Below the pieces are notes generated by a model. That model searched no databases. It was given only the letters and a program-made list of their open reading frames with translations, and was not told where the DNA came from. The translations under genes and the position numbers were made by a program. A stretch of DNA of 19,618 bases from JBEBGV01 sp040081265 (lineage in GTDB: Bacteria; Acidobacteriota; Vicinamibacteria; Vicinamibacterales; UBA2999), in NCBI GenBank assembly GCA_040081265.1, contig JBEBGV010000079.1:1-19618 (forward strand), read 5' to 3'. The stretch's first letter is position 1. Each line of letters starts with the position of its first letter. This document shows positions 6,112 through 13,508 of the stretch, piece after piece.

Positions 6112-7617
6112 CTACGTGAACTCGATCATGGATGTAATCGCCGACCGATCGGCAGCCACCTGCAGCGCTTCTTTCATCTTGTCGCTGCGGAAGGTCTGGC
6201 CGACCAGCGACGTGGCGTCGAAGAGGCCCTTCTCGACCAGTCGTACGAATCTGGGCAGGTCGCGCAGCGCCTCCACGCCAGCGTAGTTACCTGGTACGTG
6301 CGTCTTGCCGGCGTTGGCCCACTGTCCGCCCGGGAACGTCACGTTGGCACCGGCCGGATGACCGATGCTGCAGGTGCGCACATATCCGCCGTTGCGCACC
6401 ACCGTCCATGCCTGCTGCAGCGGCTCGATGCCGGTCATGTCGGCAGGCGCCTCGACGCCTGAGGGCAGCGGAAAGCGGGTGCCACCGACCGCTTCGAGCG
6501 CATAGAGCGGCCCGGGCTGGCGCTCACCCGCGTAGCGTCGGCCGGCGGGCACGACGTCCGGCGTCAGCGCACGAATCCGGTTCAGCAGATCGTTGCCGCG
6601 CAGCTCGTTCGAGTCGAGCACGTGCGTGGCGCCCACCTTCAGCGCGAGGTCGCGACGGTACCTGATGGGATCGATCCCGATGATCGTTTTGGCCCCCTGA
6701 ATCCTCGCACCCTGCACGGCACTGGCGCCGATCGGGCCGAGCCCGAACACCACAACGTCCGACCCGGCTTCGATCGGGAAGCGGCACATGGCCAGGCCGA
6801 GTCCGGTGCCGGCCACGCACGACAACAGCGCCAGTTCGGCCGGCGGCACCCTGGTGAACACCGGCACGCACCAGTCCTCGTCGAGGACGATGAACTCCGA
6901 GTAGCCAGCAGGCCCGACCGGCGGCGCGTCCATGTACACCGGCGTGTTGTCGGACATCGTGGCATTGGGAATCGCCGGCAGCCGCGTGTTGCAGAGGTCC
7001 CCACGTCCGCTCAGGCAGTTCTGACACACGCCGCAGTTGGGCGTTGTCGCGAGGATCACCTGATCACCGACCTTCACGCGCTTGACGAGCCGACCGACCT
7101 CTTCGACGATGCCGACCCCGCCGTGACCGGTGACGAGCGCGTTCGGCGCGTTGCCGGTCATCTGCCCGGTCGTCGAGTAGCACGTCTGGCATACCTGCAT
7201 CCGCACAACCACGTGGAGAGGGTGGAGGGGGAGCAGCGTCAGCGTTTCGGTTGTGAGGTTCGTGCCGTAGCGGACGAGCGCCTGGAACTTCAGGCCAGTG
7301 GTCCTGGTCGGTCCCTGGCGTTCGGCGAGGATCGACTGCGGATCGATGCCGGCCCCGGTGTTGCCCCAGAAGATCGGGCCACCGCGGGCGTTGCCGCCTG
7401 CGCCCGGCACGCCGCCCTGTGGAGCACCAACCGCCTGCCCGGCCGGGGGGGCCTGCGCGGCTGCCGCGCGACCGGAGAGTATGGCGGCCGTGGCCGCGGC
7501 CGCGGTGACGCCATGCTTGAGCATCTCGCGACGAGAGACAGTGAGTGAATCGCTGCCGCCGGCATAGATATGCCGACCGCTGACTACGTCATCGTGATCA
7601 TTGCCGCACGAACACAT
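6112..7617 (-). CDS. Tat-exported zinc-dependent alcohol dehydrogenase (MDR family)
   Basis: The start at 7617 is chosen because GGAGGG lies 5 nt upstream; the product is 501 residues. An N-terminal extension (MCSCGNDHDD...) leads to a twin-arginine signal SRREMLKHG with Arg29-Arg30, a hydrophobic run and a Gly/Pro-rich spacer to ~85. The rest is a medium-chain dehydrogenase. The catalytic zinc region has VCQTCYS (Cys143), TGHGG (His165) and LLSCVAG (Cys267). The structural zinc site is CGVCQNCLSGRGDLC (Cys195, 198, 201, 209). The nucleotide-binding loop is GLGPIG (~292-297), so it probably oxidises an alcohol or reduces an aldehyde with NAD(P). The usual Glu after the GH is Gly here. Export of a nicotinamide-dependent enzyme is unusual. 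It is divergent from 7700-8428, sharing an 82-bp promoter region. Confidence 0.88.
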   Translation of the reverse strand: MCSCGNDHDDVVSGRHIYAGGSDSLTVSRREMLKHGVTAAAATAAILSGRAAAAQAPPAGQAVGAPQGGVPGAGGNARGGPIFWGNTGAGIDPQSILAERQGPTRTTGLKFQALVRYGTNLTTETLTLLPLHPLHVVVRMQVCQTCYSTTGQMTGNAPNALVTGHGGVGIVEEVGRLVKRVKVGDQVILATTPNCGVCQNCLSGRGDLCNTRLPAIPNATMSDNTPVYMDAPPVGPAGYSEFIVLDEDWCVPVFTRVPPAELALLSCVAGTGLGLAMCRFPIEAGSDVVVFGLGPIGASAVQGARIQGAKTIIGIDPIRYRRDLALKVGATHVLDSNELRGNDLLNRIRALTPDVVPAGRRYAGERQPGPLYALEAVGGTRFPLPSGVEAPADMTGIEPLQQAWTVVRNGGYVRTCSIGHPAGANVTFPGGQWANAGKTHVPGNYAGVEALRDLPRFVRLVEKGLFDATSLVGQTFRSDKMKEALQVAADRSAITSMIEFT

Positions 7618-7634
7618 GGCATCCCTCCGGCACA

Positions 7635-7664
7635 AGGATAATGCCGCCGGGGAAGCGCTTACAA
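7635..7664 (-). promoter_or_regulatory. Candidate promoter of the alcohol dehydrogenase gene
   Basis: On the minus strand TTGTAA (7664-7659) is followed after 18 bp by TATCCT (7640-7635), each matching the sigma70 consensus at 4 of 6 positions. The start codon at 7617 would then follow a very short leader carrying GGAGGG. On the opposite strand TACAAT (7660-7665) overlaps the -35 and could serve as the -10 of the divergent gene starting at 7700, though I see no matching -35. Overlap would couple the two promoters. Confidence 0.35.
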
Positions 7665-7699
7665 TTGCCGCGGTCACTCAGCGCCTCCTCAGGAGTATC

Positions 7700-8428
7700 A
7701 TGCGCCGACGCTCCATGCGGATTCCTTCTCGCCGGTGTTTGCGATTGCTGGTCCTGGCGTGTGCGCCGGTGGCCCTGCTGGTAGTCGCCGAGCGCGTGGC
7801 GTTGGCGGGTCAGAGCTGTGCACTTCGCGCCGCCACGGCTGAAGAACAGCGGTTCTACGCCGACGCCTACGCCCAATTTCAGAAGTTTGCACCCCCGGCG
7901 CCGGCCGGCTGGACGGCCACGGACGAACTCCCGAACCGCTCCTCAGGTGGCGTAGCGAAGGAAGTGTGCGCGGCGCCAGGCAAGAGTGTCTTCTACGCGT
8001 CATTCAGCCGGAGCTACAGTGTCCCCGCGCAGGTGCTTCGTGCCCGCGAAGAGGAGCTGCTACGCAAACTCGGGGCGCTGATGAACGAGAACCTCGCGGC
8101 AACGAAGGCCGGAAGGCCGGTCGACTGGGTGGCGTTCGAGGCCGCAAAGAAGAGGTTCGGAGCTGAAGCGGAACGCGACACAACCGCCCAGTTCAGATTC
8201 TTGATGGGCCACGACGCTCCCAATGTGTCAGCGGCCTTCTCGCCGGTCCAGGTCCCCCTCGGCAGAGGCTACCGACAGCTGTTTACTACTGACAGCGGCC
8301 TGCCGCACCAGGACTTGATCGTCGTGCTCAATCCGGGCAGGCCGGCGAACAGCGCCCTGATGTACGTGCTGATCAGCGGCGATTCCGCGCGCGTTGAGGC
8401 GCTGCACAAGGCGATGCCATTGCGATAA
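7700..8428 (+). CDS. Secreted protein of unknown function
   Basis: One of only two convincing plus-strand genes. The frame opens further upstream, but AGGAG lies 4 nt before the ATG at 7700, and a basic signal peptide follows immediately (MRRRSMRIPS, then a hydrophobic run to about residue 36, cleavage near ALAG). The product is 242 residues, of which about 205 are mature. Cys40 and Cys90 could form a disulfide. The mature protein has a helical segment (residues ~45-62, EEQRFYADAYAQFQKF) and a charged helical stretch 'LRAREEELLRKLGALMNEN'. After these comes a beta-rich C-terminal half with 'DLIVVLNPG' and 'ALMYVLISGD'. I recognise no family or catalytic motif. It faces the transglycosylase gene convergently, with a likely shared terminator at 8473-8499. 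Confidence 0.8.
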   Translation: MRRRSMRIPSRRCLRLLVLACAPVALLVVAERVALAGQSCALRAATAEEQRFYADAYAQFQKFAPPAPAGWTATDELPNRSSGGVAKEVCAAPGKSVFYASFSRSYSVPAQVLRAREEELLRKLGALMNENLAATKAGRPVDWVAFEAAKKRFGAEAERDTTAQFRFLMGHDAPNVSAAFSPVQVPLGRGYRQLFTTDSGLPHQDLIVVLNPGRPANSALMYVLISGDSARVEALHKAMPLR

Positions 8429-8472
8429 CGAAACGCGAATGCGGGTCTGCTCGGCGTAGTCGCCAAAAGACG

Positions 8473-8499
8473 CTCCGCGTGGTGGCGGTGGGCGCGGAG
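8473..8499. terminator. Candidate bidirectional terminator between convergent genes
   Basis: A perfect 7-bp inverted repeat, CTCCGCG (8473-8479) and CGCGGAG (8493-8499), encloses a 13-nt G-rich loop. It lies in the 73 bp between the convergent stops at 8428 and 8502. There is no clear U-tract in either direction (CCAAAAG lies to the left), so termination efficiency is uncertain. Confidence 0.4.
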
Positions 8500-8501
8500 G
8501 G

Positions 8502-9986
8502 TTACTCCGACCCGGTCAGCGAGGCCTGCAGGATGCGGAGTCCCTGCGCGAACAGATCCTGGATGCGAGTGCTCGTGCGGAACTCCTCGAGGATCGCACC
8601 ACGGCGGGTGCGCAGATCGTTGAGCACGTAGGTCAGCGTTGAGGCCATGACGAGTCCCTCGTCAGTCGCGGTCCCACGGAAGCGGCGTTCAAATCCCTGC
8701 AGGACTGCCTGGAACGACGGGTCGTGCCATCGCTGCACGCCCGACTCGAGGCGGAGAAACTCGTTGAGGAGAGAGGCGTACTCGGGCGAGGCCGCCCGAT
8801 GCCAGAACGAGACGTCAGGGCCGAAGGCGGCGACGGGCGACGGGAGGTACAGGTCTGCCCGGGCTGGCACTTGCCGGATGATTGCCGGGTTGAAGCGCTT
8901 CACCTGATCGGCCGAGAGCCCCGTCTGGCGGGTAATCTCCGCCAGCGACCAGGCCCGAGACGTCCGCATCGCAAAGATGCGGACCTGTGGTGTGGTCTCT
9001 GCCAGACGCGTGACGGTGAGCGCGTTGCCAAAGACCATCTCGGCATAGCGAAACGAGCGCGGACCGTAGGTGCGGTACAGGTCTTTGTACTTGTTCAATG
9101 CGATGCCACGAAGGCCGCGGGCAAAGTCGGAACCCAGAAAGTACTGCTCCCGCGCGTCGCCACCGCCGAGACGCTCGCCGTTGATCACGACGCGGCCGAC
9201 GTTCACGCCCCCCGAGTGGTGCTCTGAGAGCGCTGGAATGTAGCTGCCATACATGGTCGCCAGCACCGAGAGGTACGCGGCGCAGTAGGGCGCCTGCGTG
9301 GTCTGATTGAAGGCCTCGATCGTGTGCGTGGTAATGCGGTTCAGGTGCGCCCAGTTTCGCTTCAGGAACTGACAGAGGCCGAGCGCGCTGGCGCCCGAGC
9401 GGGCCTGGCCGTTCAGGCCCGATTCGAGGACCGCCTGCGACAGCCCGACGTCGGCCGGTACGCCGAACCGCTCATAGATGGTTGCCCACTCAGAGAGAAA
9501 GGGTCCGTATCGAGCGACGTTGGGCAGCAGAAAATTACCCCGTGTCGGGTTGTGCACGAGCGGTCCCGTGGTGGGTTCGAGCAGCCGTACCAGCTCGTCG
9601 CGACGGTCGCTGAGTCGCCTCGGCAGGGGTTTTCCGACCACGAGCGCTCTGAAGGAAGCGTCCTGCCAGTCGGCCTCCCGGGTCCAGTCACCCTGTAGTG
9701 GAAGCGTGGCCAGGAGCCGTCCGTCCTGCGCGCTGCCGAGAATGATGCGTCCGTCAGGGATGGCGAAGAGGTGTTGCCAGAAGGCGTAGGCTGGCCGGAA
9801 TGCTCGCACCGTGGCCAGGTCGGCATCGCGGCGTGCCTCCGCGAACGCCTGAACCGCCTGCTCGGCCGGCGTCACTTGAAAGGAGGAGTTGCCGAATCGC
9901 AGGGACGGGTCGCCTGCCTGTGCCCGTGCGTCCCGTGGCGAAAGCCCCAGGACTACGAGCGCCACGATCATGAATGCGCGTTTCAT
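8502..9986 (-). CDS. MltD-like lytic murein transglycosylase
   Basis: The start at 9986 (MKRAFMIVALVVLGLSPRDARA) places a Sec signal peptide directly at the N-terminus; the ATG at 10010 would add eight unhelpful residues. The product is 494 residues. The SLT-type domain covers ~165-300: 'YERFGVPADVGLSQAVLESGLN', with the catalytic Glu at about 188, is followed by 'SGASALGLCQFLKRNW', matching the family's GAxGLWQF segment. 'HHSGGVNVGRV' occupies the usual 'AYNAG' position. A LysM-like segment lies at ~345-382 (SLAEITRQTGLSADQVKRFNP...LYLPS), then a helical tail. Such enzymes cleave peptidoglycan in the periplasm to form 1,6-anhydro-muramic ends. Trp is replaced by Cys in the GLCQF segment. It follows the DUF3617 gene by 87 bp on the same strand. 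Confidence 0.85.
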   Translation of the reverse strand: MKRAFMIVALVVLGLSPRDARAQAGDPSLRFGNSSFQVTPAEQAVQAFAEARRDADLATVRAFRPAYAFWQHLFAIPDGRIILGSAQDGRLLATLPLQGDWTREADWQDASFRALVVGKPLPRRLSDRRDELVRLLEPTTGPLVHNPTRGNFLLPNVARYGPFLSEWATIYERFGVPADVGLSQAVLESGLNGQARSGASALGLCQFLKRNWAHLNRITTHTIEAFNQTTQAPYCAAYLSVLATMYGSYIPALSEHHSGGVNVGRVVINGERLGGGDAREQYFLGSDFARGLRGIALNKYKDLYRTYGPRSFRYAEMVFGNALTVTRLAETTPQVRIFAMRTSRAWSLAEITRQTGLSADQVKRFNPAIIRQVPARADLYLPSPVAAFGPDVSFWHRAASPEYASLLNEFLRLESGVQRWHDPSFQAVLQGFERRFRGTATDEGLVMASTLTYVLNDLRTRRGAILEEFRTSTRIQDLFAQGLRILQASLTGSE

Positions 9987-10073
9987 CGCAACCCCAGGAC
10001 GACCGGTCAAAACCGCCGCTCGACTCCCAACTGTACGTCGGCAAGAGGGCGATGGTTCTACAGATCGACGGGG

Positions 10074-10652
10074 TTATCTTCCGCGCGCAGCAGGTGCGGT
10101 CAGCGGCCGCACGTCGCCGCAGGCGGCACTGACCCAGGTGCCCTGCACGATACGCGTCGATGTCGTGGGCTTTCCCCGGACGTTGACGGTTGTCGTCATC
10201 CTGGTGCGATAGCTGGATGACCCGTTGAACGTGGTCTCGCCGTCGGATACGGACTTGAGTGCCGCGCAGCTGGTGTGCCACTTCCACGCCGCGCTCGATC
10301 GGGCGGAATACGTCGTGGTGCAGCCGGACTCGGTCGCCACCTGCTGCCACGCACCCGAGTTGAGGCTCTCGGCGGTGAGGCAGGTGTTGATGATGCCGTT
10401 CTCGTCGGGCAACTGAACGCCCCGGCCCCGCATGATTTCAGCCATCCTGGCGCGCATTGCGGGCGCCATCCTGGAATACGCCGCCAGTTCCGGTGACGGC
10501 ACTTCCTTCCCGCTGGCGTCGAGCTGCGACATCTTCGTTGCCCAGAGTCCCGGCTTCACCGGTGGTGACGGCGTCTGCGCGGTCAGTGACCCGTCGCCTC
10601 CGAGGCTCAGGACAACGAACGACACGGTGAGAATTCTGGCGATCATCGGCAC
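10074..10652 (-). CDS. DUF3617-family secreted protein
   Basis: The start is a GTG at 10652, 5 nt after AGGAG; an ATG two codons later is a weaker choice. The product is 192 residues with a Sec signal (ILTVSFVVLSLGGDGSLTA, cleavage near TAQ). The mature part follows the DUF3617 plan: 'VKPGLWATKMSQLD' at the start, a helical Met/Arg-rich stretch (AYSRMAPAMRARMAEIM), 'INTCLTAESL' and then a beta-rich half with conserved-looking cysteines ('SGCTTTYSARSS', 'WKWHTSC') and 'TTFNGSSSYRTRMTT'. It ends with 'GTWVSAACGDVRP'. DUF3617 proteins are periplasmic and of unknown function. It begins 56 bp after the stop of the 10709-11281 gene and could be co-transcribed with it and with the transglycosylase. 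Confidence 0.82.
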   Translation of the reverse strand: MPMIARILTVSFVVLSLGGDGSLTAQTPSPPVKPGLWATKMSQLDASGKEVPSPELAAYSRMAPAMRARMAEIMRGRGVQLPDENGIINTCLTAESLNSGAWQQVATESGCTTTYSARSSAAWKWHTSCAALKSVSDGETTFNGSSSYRTRMTTTVNVRGKPTTSTRIVQGTWVSAACGDVRPLTAPAARGR

Positions 10653-10708
10653 GCAGGCTCCTGGGTGAGAGGAACACGGTAGCAGATGTCGCCAGATTGT
10701 CGCGCCTG

Positions 10709-11281
10709 TCAGTCTCCGCAGCTGGCGGCCAGCTGCTTGACCGACAACACGGTCAGTCGCGCGTTTCCACGGCCGCGCTCGAGGTCGATCTTCGTCTCGC
10801 TGCTGCCCTTCGAGTCGCGACCGTTCTCGCGTTCCACCTTGGTCTCTTCCTTGATCGTCACATTCGCATCACCCTTGCCGCGATCGAGCATCACCGCCGT
10901 CAACTCGACCCGGTGGCCAACGTGTGACGCCAGCTCGACGCCTGCCCGTGGGCTGAGATCGAACAGTGTGACCCCGCCCGCCCGCACGCGTTCGCGGTCG
11001 CCGTCGGCCTTGGTGCTCGTCTCGGCCTTGACGCGGGTCTCATCCTTGTCGACGTTGGTCTCGACCCTGGACGTGGTGGTGACCTCGTTGCCTCTGGCGA
11101 TGACGCCGCCGCGCAGGGCGAACGACCCTGGCACCACACCGGCGATCAGGCAGCCTGTTGCGGACACCGCCGTCGCATCGTCGGCCTTGACCTGCGTGCG
11201 TGTGGTCGCCGTCGTGTCCTGCGCGTGCGGCGCTGCGACAACCGCGGCCATGAGCACAAAGGTTGAAATGAAGTGTTTCAT
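10709..11281 (-). CDS. Secreted protein of unknown function, charged repeats
   Basis: I choose the ATG at 11281, with GGGAGG 8 nt upstream and a signal peptide at once (MKHFISTFVLMAAVVAAPHAQ); the frame extends 12 codons further but without a ribosome-binding site. The product is 190 residues. The mature protein begins 'DTTATTRTQVKADD', then 'VSATGCLIAGVVPGSFALRGG'. A Thr/Lys/Glu-rich segment (VETNVDKDETRVKAETSTKADGD) is partly echoed later by 'IKEETKVERENGRDSKG'. It ends 'LTVLSVKQLAASCGD'. The pattern of a central beta domain with interspersed charged low-complexity stretches recurs in acidobacterial secreted proteins. Cys43 and Cys188 could pair. No enzymatic motif is visible. Translation may be controlled by the hairpin at 11293-11321. 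Confidence 0.75.
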   Translation of the reverse strand: MKHFISTFVLMAAVVAAPHAQDTTATTRTQVKADDATAVSATGCLIAGVVPGSFALRGGVIARGNEVTTTSRVETNVDKDETRVKAETSTKADGDRERVRAGGVTLFDLSPRAGVELASHVGHRVELTAVMLDRGKGDANVTIKEETKVERENGRDSKGSSETKIDLERGRGNARLTVLSVKQLAASCGD

Positions 11282-11292
11282 CGTGTGAGCCT

Positions 11293-11321
11293 CCCGTTGA
11301 GCTTTACGTGCTCGCAACGGG
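11293..11321 (-). promoter_or_regulatory. 5' leader hairpin overlapping the ribosome-binding site
   Basis: On the minus strand the leader can fold into a 7-bp stem, CCCGTTG with CAACGGG. A 2-nt bulge follows, then a further 3-bp AGC/GCT helix closed by a 7-nt loop. The last three G of the 3' arm are also the first three bases of the GGGAGG ribosome-binding site of the gene starting at 11281, so folding would partly hide it. There is no U-tract, which argues against a terminator. Arms and overlap are seen directly; regulation is inferred. Confidence 0.45.
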
Positions 11322-11389
11322 TAGTGCAGGCGTCATACCAAGACCAGCTGGGCGGGCAGGGATCGCCGTATTAGCGGCACATTCTGCTC

Positions 11390-11418
11390 GCACCTGGCGC
11401 GAAAGCTCAGCCTGGTGC
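11390..11418 (-). terminator. Candidate hairpin downstream of the OPT transporter gene
   Basis: GCACC (11390-11394) pairs with GGTGC (11414-11418). After one T-T mismatch, GGC pairs with GCC, enclosing an 11-nt loop. It sits 20 bp beyond the transporter's stop at 11439. The base after the stem is not followed by a run of T on the minus strand, so this is at best a weak or Rho-assisted terminator. Confidence 0.3.
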
Positions 11419-11438
11419 GCAGGAAAGGCGTGCACTAA

Positions 11439-13415
11439 CTACATCATTCGACTGACCGTGCCGCTGCGCCGCAGCATCCACCCGTAGAGCCAGACGATCA
11501 CGCCGATGAAGCCGGCGACGCCGAGCCACGGCTCGAGCGCGAAGCCGTCAGCGACGAGCCTGATCGGTGCGTCGTTTGCGAGGCCGACGATGAGCCCGGC
11601 GTTGAGCACGCCCCAGAGACTTTCGCCCACGATCAAGCCCGACGCGACCAGCGTGCCCAACCGTTCAGCCCGTTCCGGATTGGGCATCGTCTGCACCCGC
11701 TTGTCGTACCAATGCGAGAGCACGGCGCCGACAATCACGGCGAACGTCGCCGACATGGGCAGATAGATCCCGATGCCGACCGCCAGCGGCGGGATGCGGA
11801 GTTTCTTTATCGCCGCCAGCGTGGTGTCGAGCAGGATCAGGCCCACGCCGACGAGTGCACCGATCCCGATCATCCTCCACTCGAGGTTGCCGCCCACCAC
11901 GCCCTGCGCGAGCGCGGAGATGAGCGTGGCCTGCGGCGCGGGCAGGGGATCGGGCGCCAGCACGCCAACATTTGCGGCGCCGGCAAATCCATAGGCCCTG
12001 GCCAGGAGGTTGAGCACCGAGGGAATCACCGATGCACCGGCGGCCACGCCGACGATGAGCGCGATCTGCTGACGCATCGGCGACGCGCCGACCAGCTGCC
12101 CAGTCTTCAGGTCCTGCAGGTTGTCGTTGGAGATCGTCGCGCACGCAAAGACGATGGCGGTGATGAAGAGCGCAACGGCGACCAGGGCCGGACGGTTCTC
12201 TGGTGTCGGCGGCACGACGAGCACGAGCGCTGACGCGCTGATGACGATTGAGAGGATGCCGATGCCGGAGATCGGGCTGTTCGACGCGCCGATGAGCCCG
12301 GCCATGTAGCCGGACACGCCGGCGATGAGAAAGCCGACCACGAGCACGAACGGCACCGCAATCAGCGTCACGGTGAGCGCACTCGGCGCGAGCACGGTCG
12401 AGCGGGCGAAGGTCCAGGCCAACCACCCCGCGATGACGAGACACGCGGCCGCAAGACCGAGAATCCACGATGGGTGTATGTCCCGATCCGTGTCGTCGCC
12501 GCCTGTTCTGTCGGCCCTGGACGCGGCGAGCGTGCTCACGAGTCCGCCGACGACCGGCTTGGCCAGCCTCGCCAGCGTATAGATCGCGGCAACGCCAATC
12601 GTGCCCGCTCCGATGAACCGCACCTGCGTGCGCCAGATGTTGGTGGTGTGCGCGGCCAGCGTGACGCCGTCGAGCGCCGGCTGCATCGACGTCAGGATCG
12701 GGACCGCGATCACCCAGGAAATGATCTGACCGACCAGCATCGCCATCCCGACCGAGAGCCCCACGAGGTGCCCTGCGCCGAGGAGCGCGAGTGACCAGGC
12801 GAAGTTGTAGCCGGTCGAGGCGGTCCCAGATGCCACTGCCCCGAGGCGGATGAAGCCATTCAGTTCTCCGCCAGCAAGGCGTGTGGCCGTCACGATCGCC
12901 AGACCTGCGGAGGCCACCGAGCCGAGAATCACCGCGGTCAGTCCTTCGCCGGCTTCACCGGATGCGTCCTTCGTCTCGCCGCGCGTCGCGGATCCCACCT
13001 TCAGCACTTCGGCCGCGGCAACGCCTTCGGGGTAGGGGAGATCTGACGTCGTGACCAGCGCGCGACGGAGGGGGATCGTGAACAGCACGCCGAGCACGCC
13101 GCCGCTCAGGCAGATCAGGAACGACTGCCAGAACGGAAACTCCGTCCACCAGCCGACGATGACCAGACCTGGGAGGACGAAGATGATCGCCGAGAGCGTG
13201 CCGGCTGCGGAGGCAACGGTCTGGACGATGTTGTTTTCGAGGATCGACGAGTCCCTGACGCGCGCCAGGATGGCCATCGAAATGACCGCCGCCGGTATGG
13301 ACGAGGCGAAGGTCAGGCCGACCTTGAGGCCAAGGTAGACGTTGGCCGCGGTGAAGACCGTGGTGAGCAGCGCGCCGAGAATCAGGCCGCGTATGGTCAG
13401 TTCCCGGGTGTGCAT
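11439..13415 (-). CDS. OPT-family oligopeptide/metal-chelate transporter
   Basis: This 658-residue polytopic membrane protein has the bacterial OPT opening 'ELTIRGLILGALL...AANVYLGLKVGLTFASSIPAAVISMAIL'. It is followed by 'ENNIVQTVASAAGTLSAIIFVLPGLVIVGWW' (~60-90) and a cytoplasmic loop containing 'SDLPYPEGVAAAEVLKVG' (~125-142). Many hydrophobic segments follow, with the late OPT signature 'AVGIGIYLPMSATFAVIVGAVLSHWYDKR' near ~540-570. About 14-16 transmembrane helices are expected. OPT proteins are secondary transporters for small peptides, glutathione-like thiols and metal chelates; the substrate here is not known. It begins 93 bp downstream of bshA on the same strand and carries an upstream element matched in front of bshB1. 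The neighbourhood suggests a thiol-related cargo, which is inference. Confidence 0.92.
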   Translation of the reverse strand: MHTRELTIRGLILGALLTTVFTAANVYLGLKVGLTFASSIPAAVISMAILARVRDSSILENNIVQTVASAAGTLSAIIFVLPGLVIVGWWTEFPFWQSFLICLSGGVLGVLFTIPLRRALVTTSDLPYPEGVAAAEVLKVGSATRGETKDASGEAGEGLTAVILGSVASAGLAIVTATRLAGGELNGFIRLGAVASGTASTGYNFAWSLALLGAGHLVGLSVGMAMLVGQIISWVIAVPILTSMQPALDGVTLAAHTTNIWRTQVRFIGAGTIGVAAIYTLARLAKPVVGGLVSTLAASRADRTGGDDTDRDIHPSWILGLAAACLVIAGWLAWTFARSTVLAPSALTVTLIAVPFVLVVGFLIAGVSGYMAGLIGASNSPISGIGILSIVISASALVLVVPPTPENRPALVAVALFITAIVFACATISNDNLQDLKTGQLVGASPMRQQIALIVGVAAGASVIPSVLNLLARAYGFAGAANVGVLAPDPLPAPQATLISALAQGVVGGNLEWRMIGIGALVGVGLILLDTTLAAIKKLRIPPLAVGIGIYLPMSATFAVIVGAVLSHWYDKRVQTMPNPERAERLGTLVASGLIVGESLWGVLNAGLIVGLANDAPIRLVADGFALEPWLGVAGFIGVIVWLYGWMLRRSGTVSRMM

Positions 13416-13463
13416 GGGACCTGATTCTAGCCGCCCGACGAGACCGGAGGTACAGAATCCGCC

Positions 13464-13482
13464 GGCAAGGAGGGAGTGATGT
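13464..13482 (-). promoter_or_regulatory. Shared element copy 1, upstream of the OPT gene
   Basis: The plus-strand sequence GGCAAGGAGGG, one A, then GTGATGT recurs at 15408-15427 with TG in place of the A. This copy lies 49-67 bp upstream of the OPT start codon, inside the bshA-OPT gap. On the plus strand it also looks like a Shine-Dalgarno sequence plus start, but the following plus-strand ORF runs antisense to bshA and is not credible. Its role as a binding site is inferred. Confidence 0.4.
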
Positions 13483-13508
13483 TCAGATCGCCAAGCGGCC
13501 CGCCTTCC

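Noticed and set aside
6622..7548. Plus-strand 308-codon frame opposite the alcohol dehydrogenase
   Set aside because: Antisense to complete zinc and nucleotide-binding motifs; His/Arg/Gly-rich translation without any domain.
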